The notes beneath the pieces are model-generated. The model had not been told where the DNA came from, did no database searches, and saw only the letters and a program-made list of their open reading frames with translations. Of a DNA stretch of 23,985 nt, positions 15,239 through 23,790 are shown piece after piece; positions within the stretch are counted from its first letter, which is position 1; every line of letters starts with the position of its first letter. The position numbers and the translations under genes are program-made. This DNA comes from an uncultured Porphyromonadaceae bacterium (GTDB taxonomy: Bacteria > Bacteroidota > Bacteroidia > Bacteroidales > Muribaculaceae), in assembly GCA_947176615.1 (NCBI GenBank), contig CAMWRO010000013.1, forward strand, positions 1 to 23,985, read 5' to 3'.

Positions 15239-16936
15239 ATGTCACGAAAACTGTCATTACTCATTTTTGTAATTGTTACTATCTTCTCGGCCGGAGCCGC
15301 GCGTCTCGAAAAACAGGGAACGGCCACGCGCCTCATTGTCGATGACAAACCGTTTGTAATCATCGGCGGCGAGCTCGGCAACTCGGCTGCTACATGTAGC
15401 GGGGATATTGCCCGCAATTTCAAGAAACTTCACGACATGGGTCTCAACACCGTGCTCGTTCCCGCCTACTGGGACCTTATCGAGCCGGAAAAAGGAAAAT
15501 TTGACTTCTCCCTCATTGACACTGTTATTTCCGATGCCCGGAGCAACGACCTGAAAGTTGTGTTCCTGTGGTTTGGCGCATGGAAAAACTCGATGAGCTG
15601 CTATGCCCCCCTGTGGTTCAAACAGGATTACAAAACCTATCCGCGCGCCCGCAGCCGCTCGGGCAAGCCGCTTGAAATAGCGAGCGCATTTTCTTCGGCC
15701 GTGTTCCAAGCCGATGCCGAGGCGTTTACCGCGCTGCTCGGCCACATCAAGGCGGTTGACAACGACGAAACTGTCATCATGATTCAGATCGAGAACGAAA
15801 TCGGGATGCTTGAGGATGCCCGCGACTATTCCGAGGCCGCGACAGCCGAGTATGACAAAGGTGTCCCTGCCGCGCTCATGAGACATCTTGACAAAAACAA
15901 GAAATCACTCCATCCCTCGCTGCTTGACAAGTGGCAGCGGGCCGGGATGAAGAAATCAGGCTCGTGGAGCAGCGTTTTCGGTGACGATATTTACACCGAC
16001 GAGCTGTTCATGGCCTACAACTACGGGCGATATGTCGAGGGACTGGCGCAGATTGCGCGCCGGATTGACTCCGAGATGCCCCTTTATGTGAATGCAGCGA
16101 TGAACTCGCGTGGCCGCCGCCCCGGGGAATACCCCTCGGCCGGCCCGCTTGCCCATCTCAAGGATATATGGCATGCCGCCGCCCCGTCGGTCGACATCCT
16201 TGCCCCCGACCTCTATGACAGCGGTTTCACCGACTGGGTGCGCTCCTACGCGCTCCCTGACAATCCGCTGTTTATCCCCGAGATACGCCGCCGCGACGGC
16301 AACGCCGTACAGACACTCTATGTCCTCGGCGAGCATGATGCCATCGGCCTCAGTCCTTTTGCCATCGAGGGTGGCAGCGACAATCCTGCCGACCGCGACA
16401 ACCGCGGGCGTGCCATGATAAAGGAGCTGCTGCCGGTCATCACGGCCAATCTCGGCCGCGGGACAATGAACGGTCTCTATTTCGATGCCGATTCCATCAC
16501 GCGCACCATCAATCGTGACGGTATGACACTCAAAGCCTCCCATTTCTTCACCCTTCCGTGGGACCCCCGCGCGACTGACGGCTCGGAGTGGCCTGTCGCG
16601 GGCGGTATAATAATCCCGATAGGGGAGGGGGAATACATTATCGCCGGCAGCGGCATCGTGGTCGAGTTTGACAAGCCGGGAAACACACCGGCCGATACAC
16701 GCAACCTCGGCGAGGACGGATTTCTTAACTCCGGGGCCGACCGCAAGGCCGGTCAGGCTTGGAGCGGCCGCTCCCGCATCGGTCTCGGCCCGGTCAGCGA
16801 AGTGCGCGTGAATCCTGACGGCTCGCTGACCCCGGTAAGGCATTTCAACGGCGACGAGACGCATCAGGGCCGCCATGTGCGCATCGGAGTCGACGATTAC
16901 AAGATATTGCGTGTGAAACTATATGAATATAAGTGA
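15239..16936 (+). CDS. GH35-type glycosidase with DUF5597-like C-terminus (candidate beta-galactosidase)
   Basis: This 565-residue exported enzyme has a signal peptide ending near F-S-A-G-A-A (about 21) and no lipobox, so a periplasmic location is likely. The barrel begins with F-V-I-I-G-G-E-L and N-T-V-L-V-P-A-Y-W-D-L-I-E-P-E-K-G-K-F-D-F, typical of GH35/GH42-like enzymes. Q-I-E-N-E-I-G supplies the acid/base (Glu187), and F-I-P-E-I-R-R the probable nucleophile (Glu348). The C-terminal part (about 410-565) resembles DUF5597, found in xyloglucan-active GH35 enzymes such as that of Cellvibrio. Beta-galactosidase activity on side chains is the family-based expectation; alpha-L-arabinopyranosidase or a related activity cannot be excluded. 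The ATG lies only 13 bp after the terminator, with no room for a separate promoter, so expression probably depends on readthrough. Confidence 0.83.
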   Translation: MSRKLSLLIFVIVTIFSAGAARLEKQGTATRLIVDDKPFVIIGGELGNSAATCSGDIARNFKKLHDMGLNTVLVPAYWDLIEPEKGKFDFSLIDTVISDARSNDLKVVFLWFGAWKNSMSCYAPLWFKQDYKTYPRARSRSGKPLEIASAFSSAVFQADAEAFTALLGHIKAVDNDETVIMIQIENEIGMLEDARDYSEAATAEYDKGVPAALMRHLDKNKKSLHPSLLDKWQRAGMKKSGSWSSVFGDDIYTDELFMAYNYGRYVEGLAQIARRIDSEMPLYVNAAMNSRGRRPGEYPSAGPLAHLKDIWHAAAPSVDILAPDLYDSGFTDWVRSYALPDNPLFIPEIRRRDGNAVQTLYVLGEHDAIGLSPFAIEGGSDNPADRDNRGRAMIKELLPVITANLGRGTMNGLYFDADSITRTINRDGMTLKASHFFTLPWDPRATDGSEWPVAGGIIIPIGEGEYIIAGSGIVVEFDKPGNTPADTRNLGEDGFLNSGADRKAGQAWSGRSRIGLGPVSEVRVNPDGSLTPVRHFNGDETHQGRHVRIGVDDYKILRVKLYEYK

Positions 16937-17007
16937 TAAAGAGCGCGTGTGTTACAAAGTGAAACACAAATGAGACATGGCCGCAACTGTGTGCGCGCGA
17001 TTGTCAT

Positions 17008-17015
17008 TAACTTTG
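17008..17015 (+). promoter_or_regulatory. Putative internal -7 box (TAACTTTG) upstream of the esterase gene
   Basis: TAACTTTG matches TAnnTTTG exactly and lies 32 bp before the esterase ATG, in the 110-bp gap after the GH35 gene. No clear -33 element is seen. The gap also holds GTGTT and AACAC arms near 16949-16967, including the reverse complement of the GTGTTTC heptamer found upstream of susC. It may start a second transcript for the last four genes. Confidence 0.4.
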
Positions 17016-17047
17016 TCACATCTTCTTAGTCTTAATTAAAACCAATC

Positions 17048-18661
17048 ATGAAAAAGATATTGCTAACCATTTCTCTTGCCATGCTTGCAGGGACAGCGGC
17101 GGTTGATGCCGCCGTGACGCTGCCGCGTGTCATCGGTGACGGCATGGTAGTGCAGCGCGACCGCCCGTTGACGCTGTGGGGCACGGCCGACCCCGGGGAG
17201 ACGGTGAAAGTGAGTGTTGTAAAAGGAAAATCGGCCACGGTGACTGCCGACGAGGCGGGCAACTGGCGTGTCGAGCTTCCGGCCCTGAAACCGGGGAAAC
17301 CCTACACGGTCAAAGTCAACGATCTGACGATTGACGATGTCCTCGTCGGGGACGTGCTGCTTTGCTCGGGACAGTCCAACATGGAACTTCCCGTGGCGCG
17401 TGTCACCGACATGTTTGCCGACGAGATTGCTGCCTACCGCAATCCGTCCATACGTCATTTCGTCGTGCCCAAGGAATTTGATTTTCACACCGAGCGTACC
17501 GATGTCAACCCTTCGGCACGGTGGAAGACTCTTGATGAGGATTTCATGAGCTTCTCGGCTCTTGCCTATTTTACCGCCCGCGAGCTGAATGCCCGCACGG
17601 GACTCCCTGTCGGCATCATCAACGCCAGCTGGGGCGGTACGCCTGTCGAGGCTTGGATAAGCGAGGAAAAACTCGCCGCTTTCCCGCGCGCCATCAGCGA
17701 AAAACGCATCTATGACGACGACGGCTACCGTGACCGCATCAAGCGGCTCGAAGGTGAGAACTACGGACGATGGAATGCGGCCCTTTGGGGCGGAGACCCG
17801 GGAATGCAGGGCGAGGTAAAATGGTTTGACCCCGCGCTGGACGATTCCTCATGGCAGGTTGTCGACCTGATTTCCGATTCCCGTAAATGGGGGACCGACG
17901 GCACGAATGCCGTCAACGGCTCCCACTGGTTCCGCAAGAATGTCACCCTCCCCGCCTCGATGGCCGGAAAGCCGGGCGTTGTGCGCATGGGGTGCATCGT
18001 GGATGCCGACTCGGTCTATGTCAACGGAACTTTTGTCGGCACGACCGGCTACCAGTATCCTCCGCGCATCTACAAGGTTCCCGCCGGAGTGCTCCGCGAG
18101 GGTGAAAACAACATCACCGTGCGTGTCATCAGTCAGAACGGCATGCCCCACTTCGTTGCCGAGAAACCCTATAAGCTCATCGTAGGCGACGAGGCTGTCA
18201 GTCTCGAAGGCGAATGGCGTTACCACCTCGGCAACCCGATGCCCCACGGCCCCGGGATGGAATTTTACTGCTACAAGCCCTCCGTGCTTTATAATGCGAT
18301 GATTTCACCCGTCGTCACTTATCCCGTCAGGGGCGCGGTGTGGTATCAGGGCGAGTCCAACGTTTCGCGCCGCAACGAATACGGCCCCTTGTTGAAGACC
18401 ATGATTGCCAACTGGCGCGAGGCTTCGGGCGACGAGGATATGCCGTTCTATATCGTCGAACTGGCCGATTTCCTCCACCCGTCTGACAAAGGAGGCCGTG
18501 CCGCGTGGGCCGAGATGCGCAAAGTTCAGGCTCAGGTCGCCGACGAGACTCCCGGCGCGGTGCTCGTGCCCAATTCCGACCTCGGTGAATGGAACGACAT
18601 CCACCCCCTCGACAAGAAAACCCTCGGCAACCGCGTTGTCGACAAAATAATGGAAAAGTAA
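17048..18661 (+). CDS. CE20/SASA-type carbohydrate acetylesterase (SGNH hydrolase)
   Basis: This 537-residue exported protein has a signal peptide ending near A-V-D-A (21) and belongs to the sialate O-acetylesterase-like (SASA) group, part of which is CE20. An N-terminal beta-sandwich (about 22-95, V-I-G-D-G-M-V-V-Q-R-D-R-P-L) precedes the SGNH core: G-D-V-L-L-C-S-G-Q-S-N-M-E gives nucleophile Ser110, N-A-S-W-G-G-T-P-V-E-A-W the Gly/Asn blocks, and D-I-H-P the catalytic Asp517-His519 pair. A jelly-roll insert of the GH2 sugar-binding type (about 257-380) splits the core, as in characterised xyloglucan acetylesterases. In this locus the likely job is removal of acetyl groups from xylan oligosaccharides in the periplasm; true sialic-acid activity is unlikely here. 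The transporter begins 5 bp after its stop, so the two are translated from one message. Confidence 0.9.
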   Translation: MKKILLTISLAMLAGTAAVDAAVTLPRVIGDGMVVQRDRPLTLWGTADPGETVKVSVVKGKSATVTADEAGNWRVELPALKPGKPYTVKVNDLTIDDVLVGDVLLCSGQSNMELPVARVTDMFADEIAAYRNPSIRHFVVPKEFDFHTERTDVNPSARWKTLDEDFMSFSALAYFTARELNARTGLPVGIINASWGGTPVEAWISEEKLAAFPRAISEKRIYDDDGYRDRIKRLEGENYGRWNAALWGGDPGMQGEVKWFDPALDDSSWQVVDLISDSRKWGTDGTNAVNGSHWFRKNVTLPASMAGKPGVVRMGCIVDADSVYVNGTFVGTTGYQYPPRIYKVPAGVLREGENNITVRVISQNGMPHFVAEKPYKLIVGDEAVSLEGEWRYHLGNPMPHGPGMEFYCYKPSVLYNAMISPVVTYPVRGAVWYQGESNVSRRNEYGPLLKTMIANWREASGDEDMPFYIVELADFLHPSDKGGRAAWAEMRKVQAQVADETPGAVLVPNSDLGEWNDIHPLDKKTLGNRVVDKIMEK

Positions 18662-18665
18662 TAAG

Positions 18666-20087
18666 ATGGAAGCTACACTAAACATAAAGGCCCGGGAATC
18701 CCGGGGATTTTACAAGCTGTCGATGCTCCAGTGCATCGGATTCGGCTCGGGCGACCTTGCCCAAAACCTGATTTATCAGACAATCAGCATGTATCTGCTG
18801 TTTTTCTACACCAATGTCTACGGCCTTGACCCGGCTGTGGCGGCAGTCATGTTTCTCATTGTGCGCATCGTCGACGTGATATGGGACCCGCTGGTGGGAA
18901 CATTTGTCGACAAGCATGACCCCAAGTGGGGAAAATACCGTTCCTACCTGCTGCTCGGCGGCATACCGCTGACCGGATTCGCGCTGCTCTGTTTCTGGAA
19001 CGGATTCTCGGGCTCGTTGCTCTATGCCTATGTCACCTACGTCGGCCTCTCGATGTGCTACACGCTCGTCAATGTCCCCTACGGAGCCTTGAACGCGTCG
19101 CTGACCCGCGACACCGCCGAGATTACCAAACTGACCTCGGTGCGCATGTTCATGGCCAATCTCGGCGGTCTCGCCGTCGGGATGGGCATCCCGATGATAT
19201 TGAAATTCTTTGACCCCTCCGAGACAACCGACATGTCGATGAGCGATAGCGCGTGGTTCTCGACAATGGCCATCTACGGCCTCGCGGGACTCGGACTGCT
19301 GTTCTTCTGTTTCAGCCAGTGCCGCGAGAGAGTGGTGATGGACAAGAAGGAGACCGAGAATGTGAAAGTCTCTGACCTGTGGATGGAATTTGTCCACAAC
19401 CGTCCGCTGCGCATCCTTGCGTTTTTCTTCATCACTGCCTTTGCGATGTGCTCGGTCGGTAATGCCGCCGGAGCCTACTATATCAACTATAACCTCCACG
19501 GCACTGCGGGCGAGCTGTCAATCTTCATGGGGCTCGGCTCGATTCCGGCCTTTATCTTCATGCCGCTGATTCCGGCAATCAAGAAGATGGTGGGTAAGAA
19601 AGGGATGTTCTACATCTTCCTCTTGACCGCGATAGTAGGCATGGCCATGCTCTATGCCATCTCGATGATTCCCGCGCTGAAAGAACACATGATTCTGGTC
19701 TACATCGCCCAGTTTGTCAAGTCGACCGGCGTGATTGTCGCCACCGGCTACATGTGGGCCCTCGTTCCCGAGGTCATCTCCTATGGCGAGTATGCCCACG
19801 GCCGACGCATCTCGGGTATCGTCAACGCCCTGACCGGCATCTTCTACAAGGCCGGTATGGCTCTCGGCGGCGTGGTTCCCGGCCTCATCCTTGCATTTGT
19901 CGGGTTTGACAGCAACGCGGCTTCGCAGACCCCCTTCGCCCAGCAGGGCATCCTGTGGCTTGTGGCCGTCATCCCGGCTGTACTTCTCATTCTCGCCATG
20001 TTCATTATCTCTCGCTACGAACTTGACGACGATGTCATCGACCGCATAAACGAGGAAATTGAAAACCGTCAACACAAAAATGCCTGA
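18666..20087 (+). CDS. GPH-family (MFS-type) oligosaccharide:cation symporter
   Basis: This 473-residue polytopic membrane protein has about twelve hydrophobic segments. The GPH signature lies at about 66-95: V-R-I-V-D-V-I-W-D-P-L-V-G followed by D-K-H-D-P-K-W-G-K-Y-R-S-Y. It resembles the xyloside/galactoside/pentoside symporters (XynB/XylP/MelB group), which import disaccharides and short oligosaccharides with sodium or protons. Between periplasmic enzymes and a cytosolic GH43 it is well placed to carry xylobiose or similar short products over the inner membrane. It starts 5 bp after the esterase stop, and its last codons overlap the next gene's ATG by 8 bp, indicating translational coupling. 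Substrate and coupling ion are inference. Confidence 0.93.
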   Translation: MEATLNIKARESRGFYKLSMLQCIGFGSGDLAQNLIYQTISMYLLFFYTNVYGLDPAVAAVMFLIVRIVDVIWDPLVGTFVDKHDPKWGKYRSYLLLGGIPLTGFALLCFWNGFSGSLLYAYVTYVGLSMCYTLVNVPYGALNASLTRDTAEITKLTSVRMFMANLGGLAVGMGIPMILKFFDPSETTDMSMSDSAWFSTMAIYGLAGLGLLFFCFSQCRERVVMDKKETENVKVSDLWMEFVHNRPLRILAFFFITAFAMCSVGNAAGAYYINYNLHGTAGELSIFMGLGSIPAFIFMPLIPAIKKMVGKKGMFYIFLLTAIVGMAMLYAISMIPALKEHMILVYIAQFVKSTGVIVATGYMWALVPEVISYGEYAHGRRISGIVNALTGIFYKAGMALGGVVPGLILAFVGFDSNAASQTPFAQQGILWLVAVIPAVLLILAMFIISRYELDDDVIDRINEEIENRQHKNA

Positions 20088-22755
20088 TATATTTAAGACA
20101 ATCGGTTTTGCCGCCCTGCTTGCCGCCGCCGGAAATTTTCCGTCGGCGGCGCAGGTGGCGTTGAAAGATTTTGTAAAGGATGACTTCATGGTCGGGGTCG
20201 CGATTCATGAAGACCAGTTTATGGGGCGCGACCTGAAAGCCGACTCGGTGACTTGCCGTCATTTCAACTCGGTCACTGCCGAGAATGTGATGAAAAGTGC
20301 CGAGATCAATCCGGCCAAGGGTGTGTATGACTTTGAAAAAGCCGATGCCTTTGTCGACTATGCCCTTGAGCGCGGCCTTGACCCTGTCGGCCACGTCCTT
20401 GTGTGGCATTCTCAGCTCGCCCCGTGGTTCCCTTGTGACGACGAGGGGAATCATGTCACTCCCGATGAGCTTAAACGGCGCATGAAACACCACATCACCA
20501 CGATGATGCACCGCTACAAAGGGAAAATCAAGACATGGGAAGTGGTCAACGAGGCTGTCGAGGGCGACGGCTCCTACCGCCGTTCTCCGTTCTATGAAAT
20601 CTTGGGCGAGGAGTTCATCCCGCTTGCATTCGAGTATGCCCGTGAGGCTGACCCCGATGCCGTGTTGTATATCAACGATTTCGCCATGAACATGCCCGCC
20701 AAGCGGGATACCTACGTCAAGATTCTCAACGACTTGAAACAGCGCGGATTGCGCGTTGACGCGATAGGTATGCAGTGTCACATGGGGATGGATTACCCTG
20801 ACATCCGCGACTTTGAGGAGTCAATCAAGGCTTATGCCGCCACCGGGGTGAACGTGATGATTACCGAGTGGGACATCAGTGCCCTCCCCACCGTCCACAC
20901 CCGGGCCAATATCAGCGACAAGGTGGCCTATAACAAGATGTTCAATCCCTATCCCGCCGGACTTCCCGCCGATGTCTCCAAGCAATGGAATGACCGCGCA
21001 GCCATGTTTTTCGACCTTTTCAGGCGGTACAGCGATGTTATTACACGCGTTACGGCATGGGGCGTGAGCGACGGATATTCGTGGAAAAATGATTTCCCGA
21101 TGAGGGGCCGCGTGGAATATCCCCTCCTCTTTGACCGCGACTATAACCTGAAACCGTTCCTGCGCGACATGCTTGAACCCGCTACCGCGACATTCAGCTC
21201 TTTCTCCTATGATGTCCCCGAGGTCAAGGGTGCCAAAAAACGGCCTGCCGGAACCCCGATTCTCCCCGGATGTTATCCTGACCCGAGTGTCGTGGGGGTC
21301 GACGGTGACTACTACCTTGTCAACTCGACATTCGTCTATTATCCCGGAGTGCCTGTATGGCACAGCCGCGACCTGAAGACGTGGACCCGCATCGGCAACG
21401 TGCTTGACCGCCCGTCGCAGCTCGACATTCCCGCCGGGATGCGTGTCTCGGGAGGTATCTATGCCCCCACGCTTGCCTACAATCCGGCCAACAGGCTGTT
21501 CTACATGATTACGACCCTTGTTGACGGAGGCGGAAACTTTTATGTGACCTGCGAGGACCCCAAGAAGGGTAACTGGAGCGACCCTGTGTGGCTCCCCGGG
21601 GTCGACGGTATCGACCCGAGCATACTCTTTGACAATGACGGGAAGGCTTATATCGTCCATAACAGCGGCCCTGACGGCCCGGCACGCTATGACGGCCACA
21701 GGGCGATACGCATCCATGATTTCGACTGGAAAAACAACCGCGTGACCGGCGAGAGCAAGGTCCTTGTCGACGGCGGCGTGAAACCTGAAGAAAACCCCGT
21801 GTGGATTGAGGGCCCCCATCTCTATCACATCGGTGAAAAGTATTTCCTCATGTGTGCCGAGGGAGGCACGTCGCTCGACCACAGCGAGGTGATTTTTGAG
21901 TCGGATTCTCCCAAAGGGCCGTTCAAGCCTTGCAAAACCCCCGTCATACTCACCCAGCGTCATCTCGATTCCTCGCGACAGTCGCCCGTGACCTCGGTGG
22001 GGCATGCCGACATCTTCGAAGGGCCTGACGGGAAATGGTATTCGGTATTTCTCGGCATCCGTCCCCACCGCGGCAACCATGATTTCATGGGACGCGAGAC
22101 GTTTATGCACCCGGTAAGGTGGAAAGATGGCCAGCCTGTCATCCTTGACCGGAAGGAGGCGTTGACCCATGTCTCTACCCCGGTGGAGAACGCCCGCATC
22201 TGGAATGCCGACGGCACTCTTGACAACGCTGCCATCATGATTCGCACGCCGCGCCGCGATTTCTATTCAATCGACGGTGACAACCGCCTGACTCTCGCCG
22301 CCTCGCGCACCGACATTACGGCAGGGGCCTGTCCCTCGGCAATAGGTCTGTGGGTCACCGAGCCACGGTTCAGTTCGGTCGCGGTTCTCGACAGGTTTGA
22401 ACCGCGCAGCGTCGATGACCTTGCAGGAATAACCCTGTTCCATGACGACAGCCACAACGTGGTATTCGGCAAGTCGCTCGACTCGGCGGGCCGTCCATGT
22501 GTCAAGCTCCGTGCCCGCACGTCGGCCGGTGTGATCGAGGAGTCGACACGTCTTCTCGACAACCCCGGCTCGCAACTGCACCTGCGTGCCGAGGGAGACG
22601 GAAAGGGCGACCTCTTTTTCTCCTTCTCGACTGACGGCGGCAGCTCTTGGACCCCTGTAGGCGCGCCTGTCAACGGCGACATCCTCTCGACGGCGACATC
22701 CTACTGTTTTACCGGCCTGATGACCGGCATTTACGCAACTTCAACCAATCTTTAA
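20080..22755 (+). CDS. Bifunctional GH10-GH43 fusion: endo-xylanase plus beta-xylosidase/arabinofuranosidase
   Basis: This 891-residue exported enzyme starts at the ATG at 20080, which overlaps the symporter stop; the longer frame from a TTG at 20059 is not needed because the signal peptide (ending S-A-A-Q, about 25) begins at the ATG. Residues about 30-370 are GH10: G-H-V-L-V-W-H-S-Q, W-E-V-V-N-E-A (acid/base Glu158), I-T-E-W-D-I (nucleophile Glu263). Residues about 390-690 are GH43, most like subfamily 12: G-C-Y-P-D-P-S (general base Asp401), G-I-D-P-S (Asp512) and I-E-G-P-H (general acid Glu577). A C-terminal beta-sandwich of the GH43_C2 type follows (about 700-891). All catalytic residues of both halves are present. 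There is no lipobox, so it is probably periplasmic and converts imported oligosaccharides to short products for the symporter. Whether the GH43 half releases xylose or arabinose cannot be told. Confidence 0.93.
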   Translation: MPDIFKTIGFAALLAAAGNFPSAAQVALKDFVKDDFMVGVAIHEDQFMGRDLKADSVTCRHFNSVTAENVMKSAEINPAKGVYDFEKADAFVDYALERGLDPVGHVLVWHSQLAPWFPCDDEGNHVTPDELKRRMKHHITTMMHRYKGKIKTWEVVNEAVEGDGSYRRSPFYEILGEEFIPLAFEYAREADPDAVLYINDFAMNMPAKRDTYVKILNDLKQRGLRVDAIGMQCHMGMDYPDIRDFEESIKAYAATGVNVMITEWDISALPTVHTRANISDKVAYNKMFNPYPAGLPADVSKQWNDRAAMFFDLFRRYSDVITRVTAWGVSDGYSWKNDFPMRGRVEYPLLFDRDYNLKPFLRDMLEPATATFSSFSYDVPEVKGAKKRPAGTPILPGCYPDPSVVGVDGDYYLVNSTFVYYPGVPVWHSRDLKTWTRIGNVLDRPSQLDIPAGMRVSGGIYAPTLAYNPANRLFYMITTLVDGGGNFYVTCEDPKKGNWSDPVWLPGVDGIDPSILFDNDGKAYIVHNSGPDGPARYDGHRAIRIHDFDWKNNRVTGESKVLVDGGVKPEENPVWIEGPHLYHIGEKYFLMCAEGGTSLDHSEVIFESDSPKGPFKPCKTPVILTQRHLDSSRQSPVTSVGHADIFEGPDGKWYSVFLGIRPHRGNHDFMGRETFMHPVRWKDGQPVILDRKEALTHVSTPVENARIWNADGTLDNAAIMIRTPRRDFYSIDGDNRLTLAASRTDITAGACPSAIGLWVTEPRFSSVAVLDRFEPRSVDDLAGITLFHDDSHNVVFGKSLDSAGRPCVKLRARTSAGVIEESTRLLDNPGSQLHLRAEGDGKGDLFFSFSTDGGSSWTPVGAPVNGDILSTATSYCFTGLMTGIYATSTNL

Positions 22756-22767
22756 GACTACATCAAT

Positions 22768-23763
22768 ATGAAACCCCTTACAACCGAAAAACGTTATCTT
22801 TTCCCCGAAGACTATATGGCCGATCCCTCGGTGCATGTGTTTAACGACCGCATATATATCTATCCTTCCCATGACTGGGAATGTGAAAATGTCGAGAACG
22901 ACAACGGTGACCAGTATGTGATGAAGGACATGCATGTCCTCTCCATCGACGGCGACCCCATGACCGGCAAAGTGACCGACCACGGCAAGGCTCTCGATAT
23001 AGCCGACATCCCTTGGGCCGGCCGACAGCTTTGGGACTGCGACTGCAACGAGAAGGACGGCAAGTATTACCTCTATTTCCCGCTGAAGGACAAAAACGAC
23101 ATTTTCCGCATCGGAGTCGCTGTCGCCGACCGTCCCGAAGGTCCTTTCATCCCGCAGCCTGACCCCATCCGCGGCAGCTACTCGATGGATATATGCGTCC
23201 TCAAGGAGGGTGACGAATACTACCTCTATTTCGGCGGCCTGTGGGGCGGCCAGCTCCAGCGTTACCGCGACAACAAGGCCCTCGAATCGGCCGAGCTCCC
23301 CGAGGGTGCCGAGCCGTCACTGCCCAGCCGCTGTGTGCGTCTGACCAAGGATATGCTCCAGTTTGCCGAGGAACCTCGTCCTGTGCAAGTGGTTGATGCC
23401 GAGGGTCGGCCTCTCCGCGCCGACGACCCCCACCGTTTCTTCGAGGCATCGTGGGTTCACAAATATAACGGAAAGTACTATTTCTCTTATTCGACCGGTG
23501 ACAGCCACCTCCTGTGTTACGCCATCGGCGACAACCCCTACGGCCCCTTCGTCTATCAGGGAGTAATCCTCACCCCTGTTGTCGGCTGGACTACCCACCA
23601 CTGCATCATCGAGTACAAAGGCAAGTGGTACCTGTTCCATCACGACAGCGTGCCCTCGGGCGGCAAGTCATGGCTCCGCAGCCTCAAAGTGTGTGAGCTG
23701 ACCTATGATGCCGACGGCCGCATCCTCACCATCGACGGCGGCGGCGAGGCGGAAGTGAAATAA
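22768..23763 (+). CDS. Cytosolic GH43 glycosidase (GH43_1-like beta-xylosidase/arabinofuranosidase)
   Basis: This 331-residue single-domain enzyme begins MKPLTTEKR with no signal peptide, so it should act in the cytoplasm. The five-bladed propeller landmarks are clear: M-A-D-P-S-V (general base Asp19), W-D-C-D with D-G-K-Y-Y-L-Y-F, Y-S-M-D-I-C (pKa-tuning Asp141) and R-F-F-E-A-S-W (general acid Glu226). The short length, lack of C-terminal sandwich and lack of signal fit subfamily GH43_1, found next to inner-membrane transporters in xylan loci. It starts 13 bp after the GH10-GH43 stop and is the last gene of the run. It would finish imported xylooligosaccharides to pentoses. Exact specificity is inferred. 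Confidence 0.92.
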   Translation: MKPLTTEKRYLFPEDYMADPSVHVFNDRIYIYPSHDWECENVENDNGDQYVMKDMHVLSIDGDPMTGKVTDHGKALDIADIPWAGRQLWDCDCNEKDGKYYLYFPLKDKNDIFRIGVAVADRPEGPFIPQPDPIRGSYSMDICVLKEGDEYYLYFGGLWGGQLQRYRDNKALESAELPEGAEPSLPSRCVRLTKDMLQFAEEPRPVQVVDAEGRPLRADDPHRFFEASWVHKYNGKYYFSYSTGDSHLLCYAIGDNPYGPFVYQGVILTPVVGWTTHHCIIEYKGKWYLFHHDSVPSGGKSWLRSLKVCELTYDADGRILTIDGGGEAEVK

Positions 23764-23790
23764 TGATTTCAATACATTCTACATTGTAGC

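Noticed and set aside
15956..16876. 306-codon minus-strand open frame inside the GH35-type gene
   Set aside because: Antisense shadow of a well-supported coding sequence.
20059..20079. TTG start for the GH10-GH43 enzyme
   Set aside because: The ATG at 20080 gives the signal peptide directly and the usual short stop/start overlap with the symporter gene.
20821..22170. 449-codon minus-strand open frame inside the GH10-GH43 gene
   Set aside because: Opposite a gene with complete catalytic motifs; no family resemblance and no promoter or start context.
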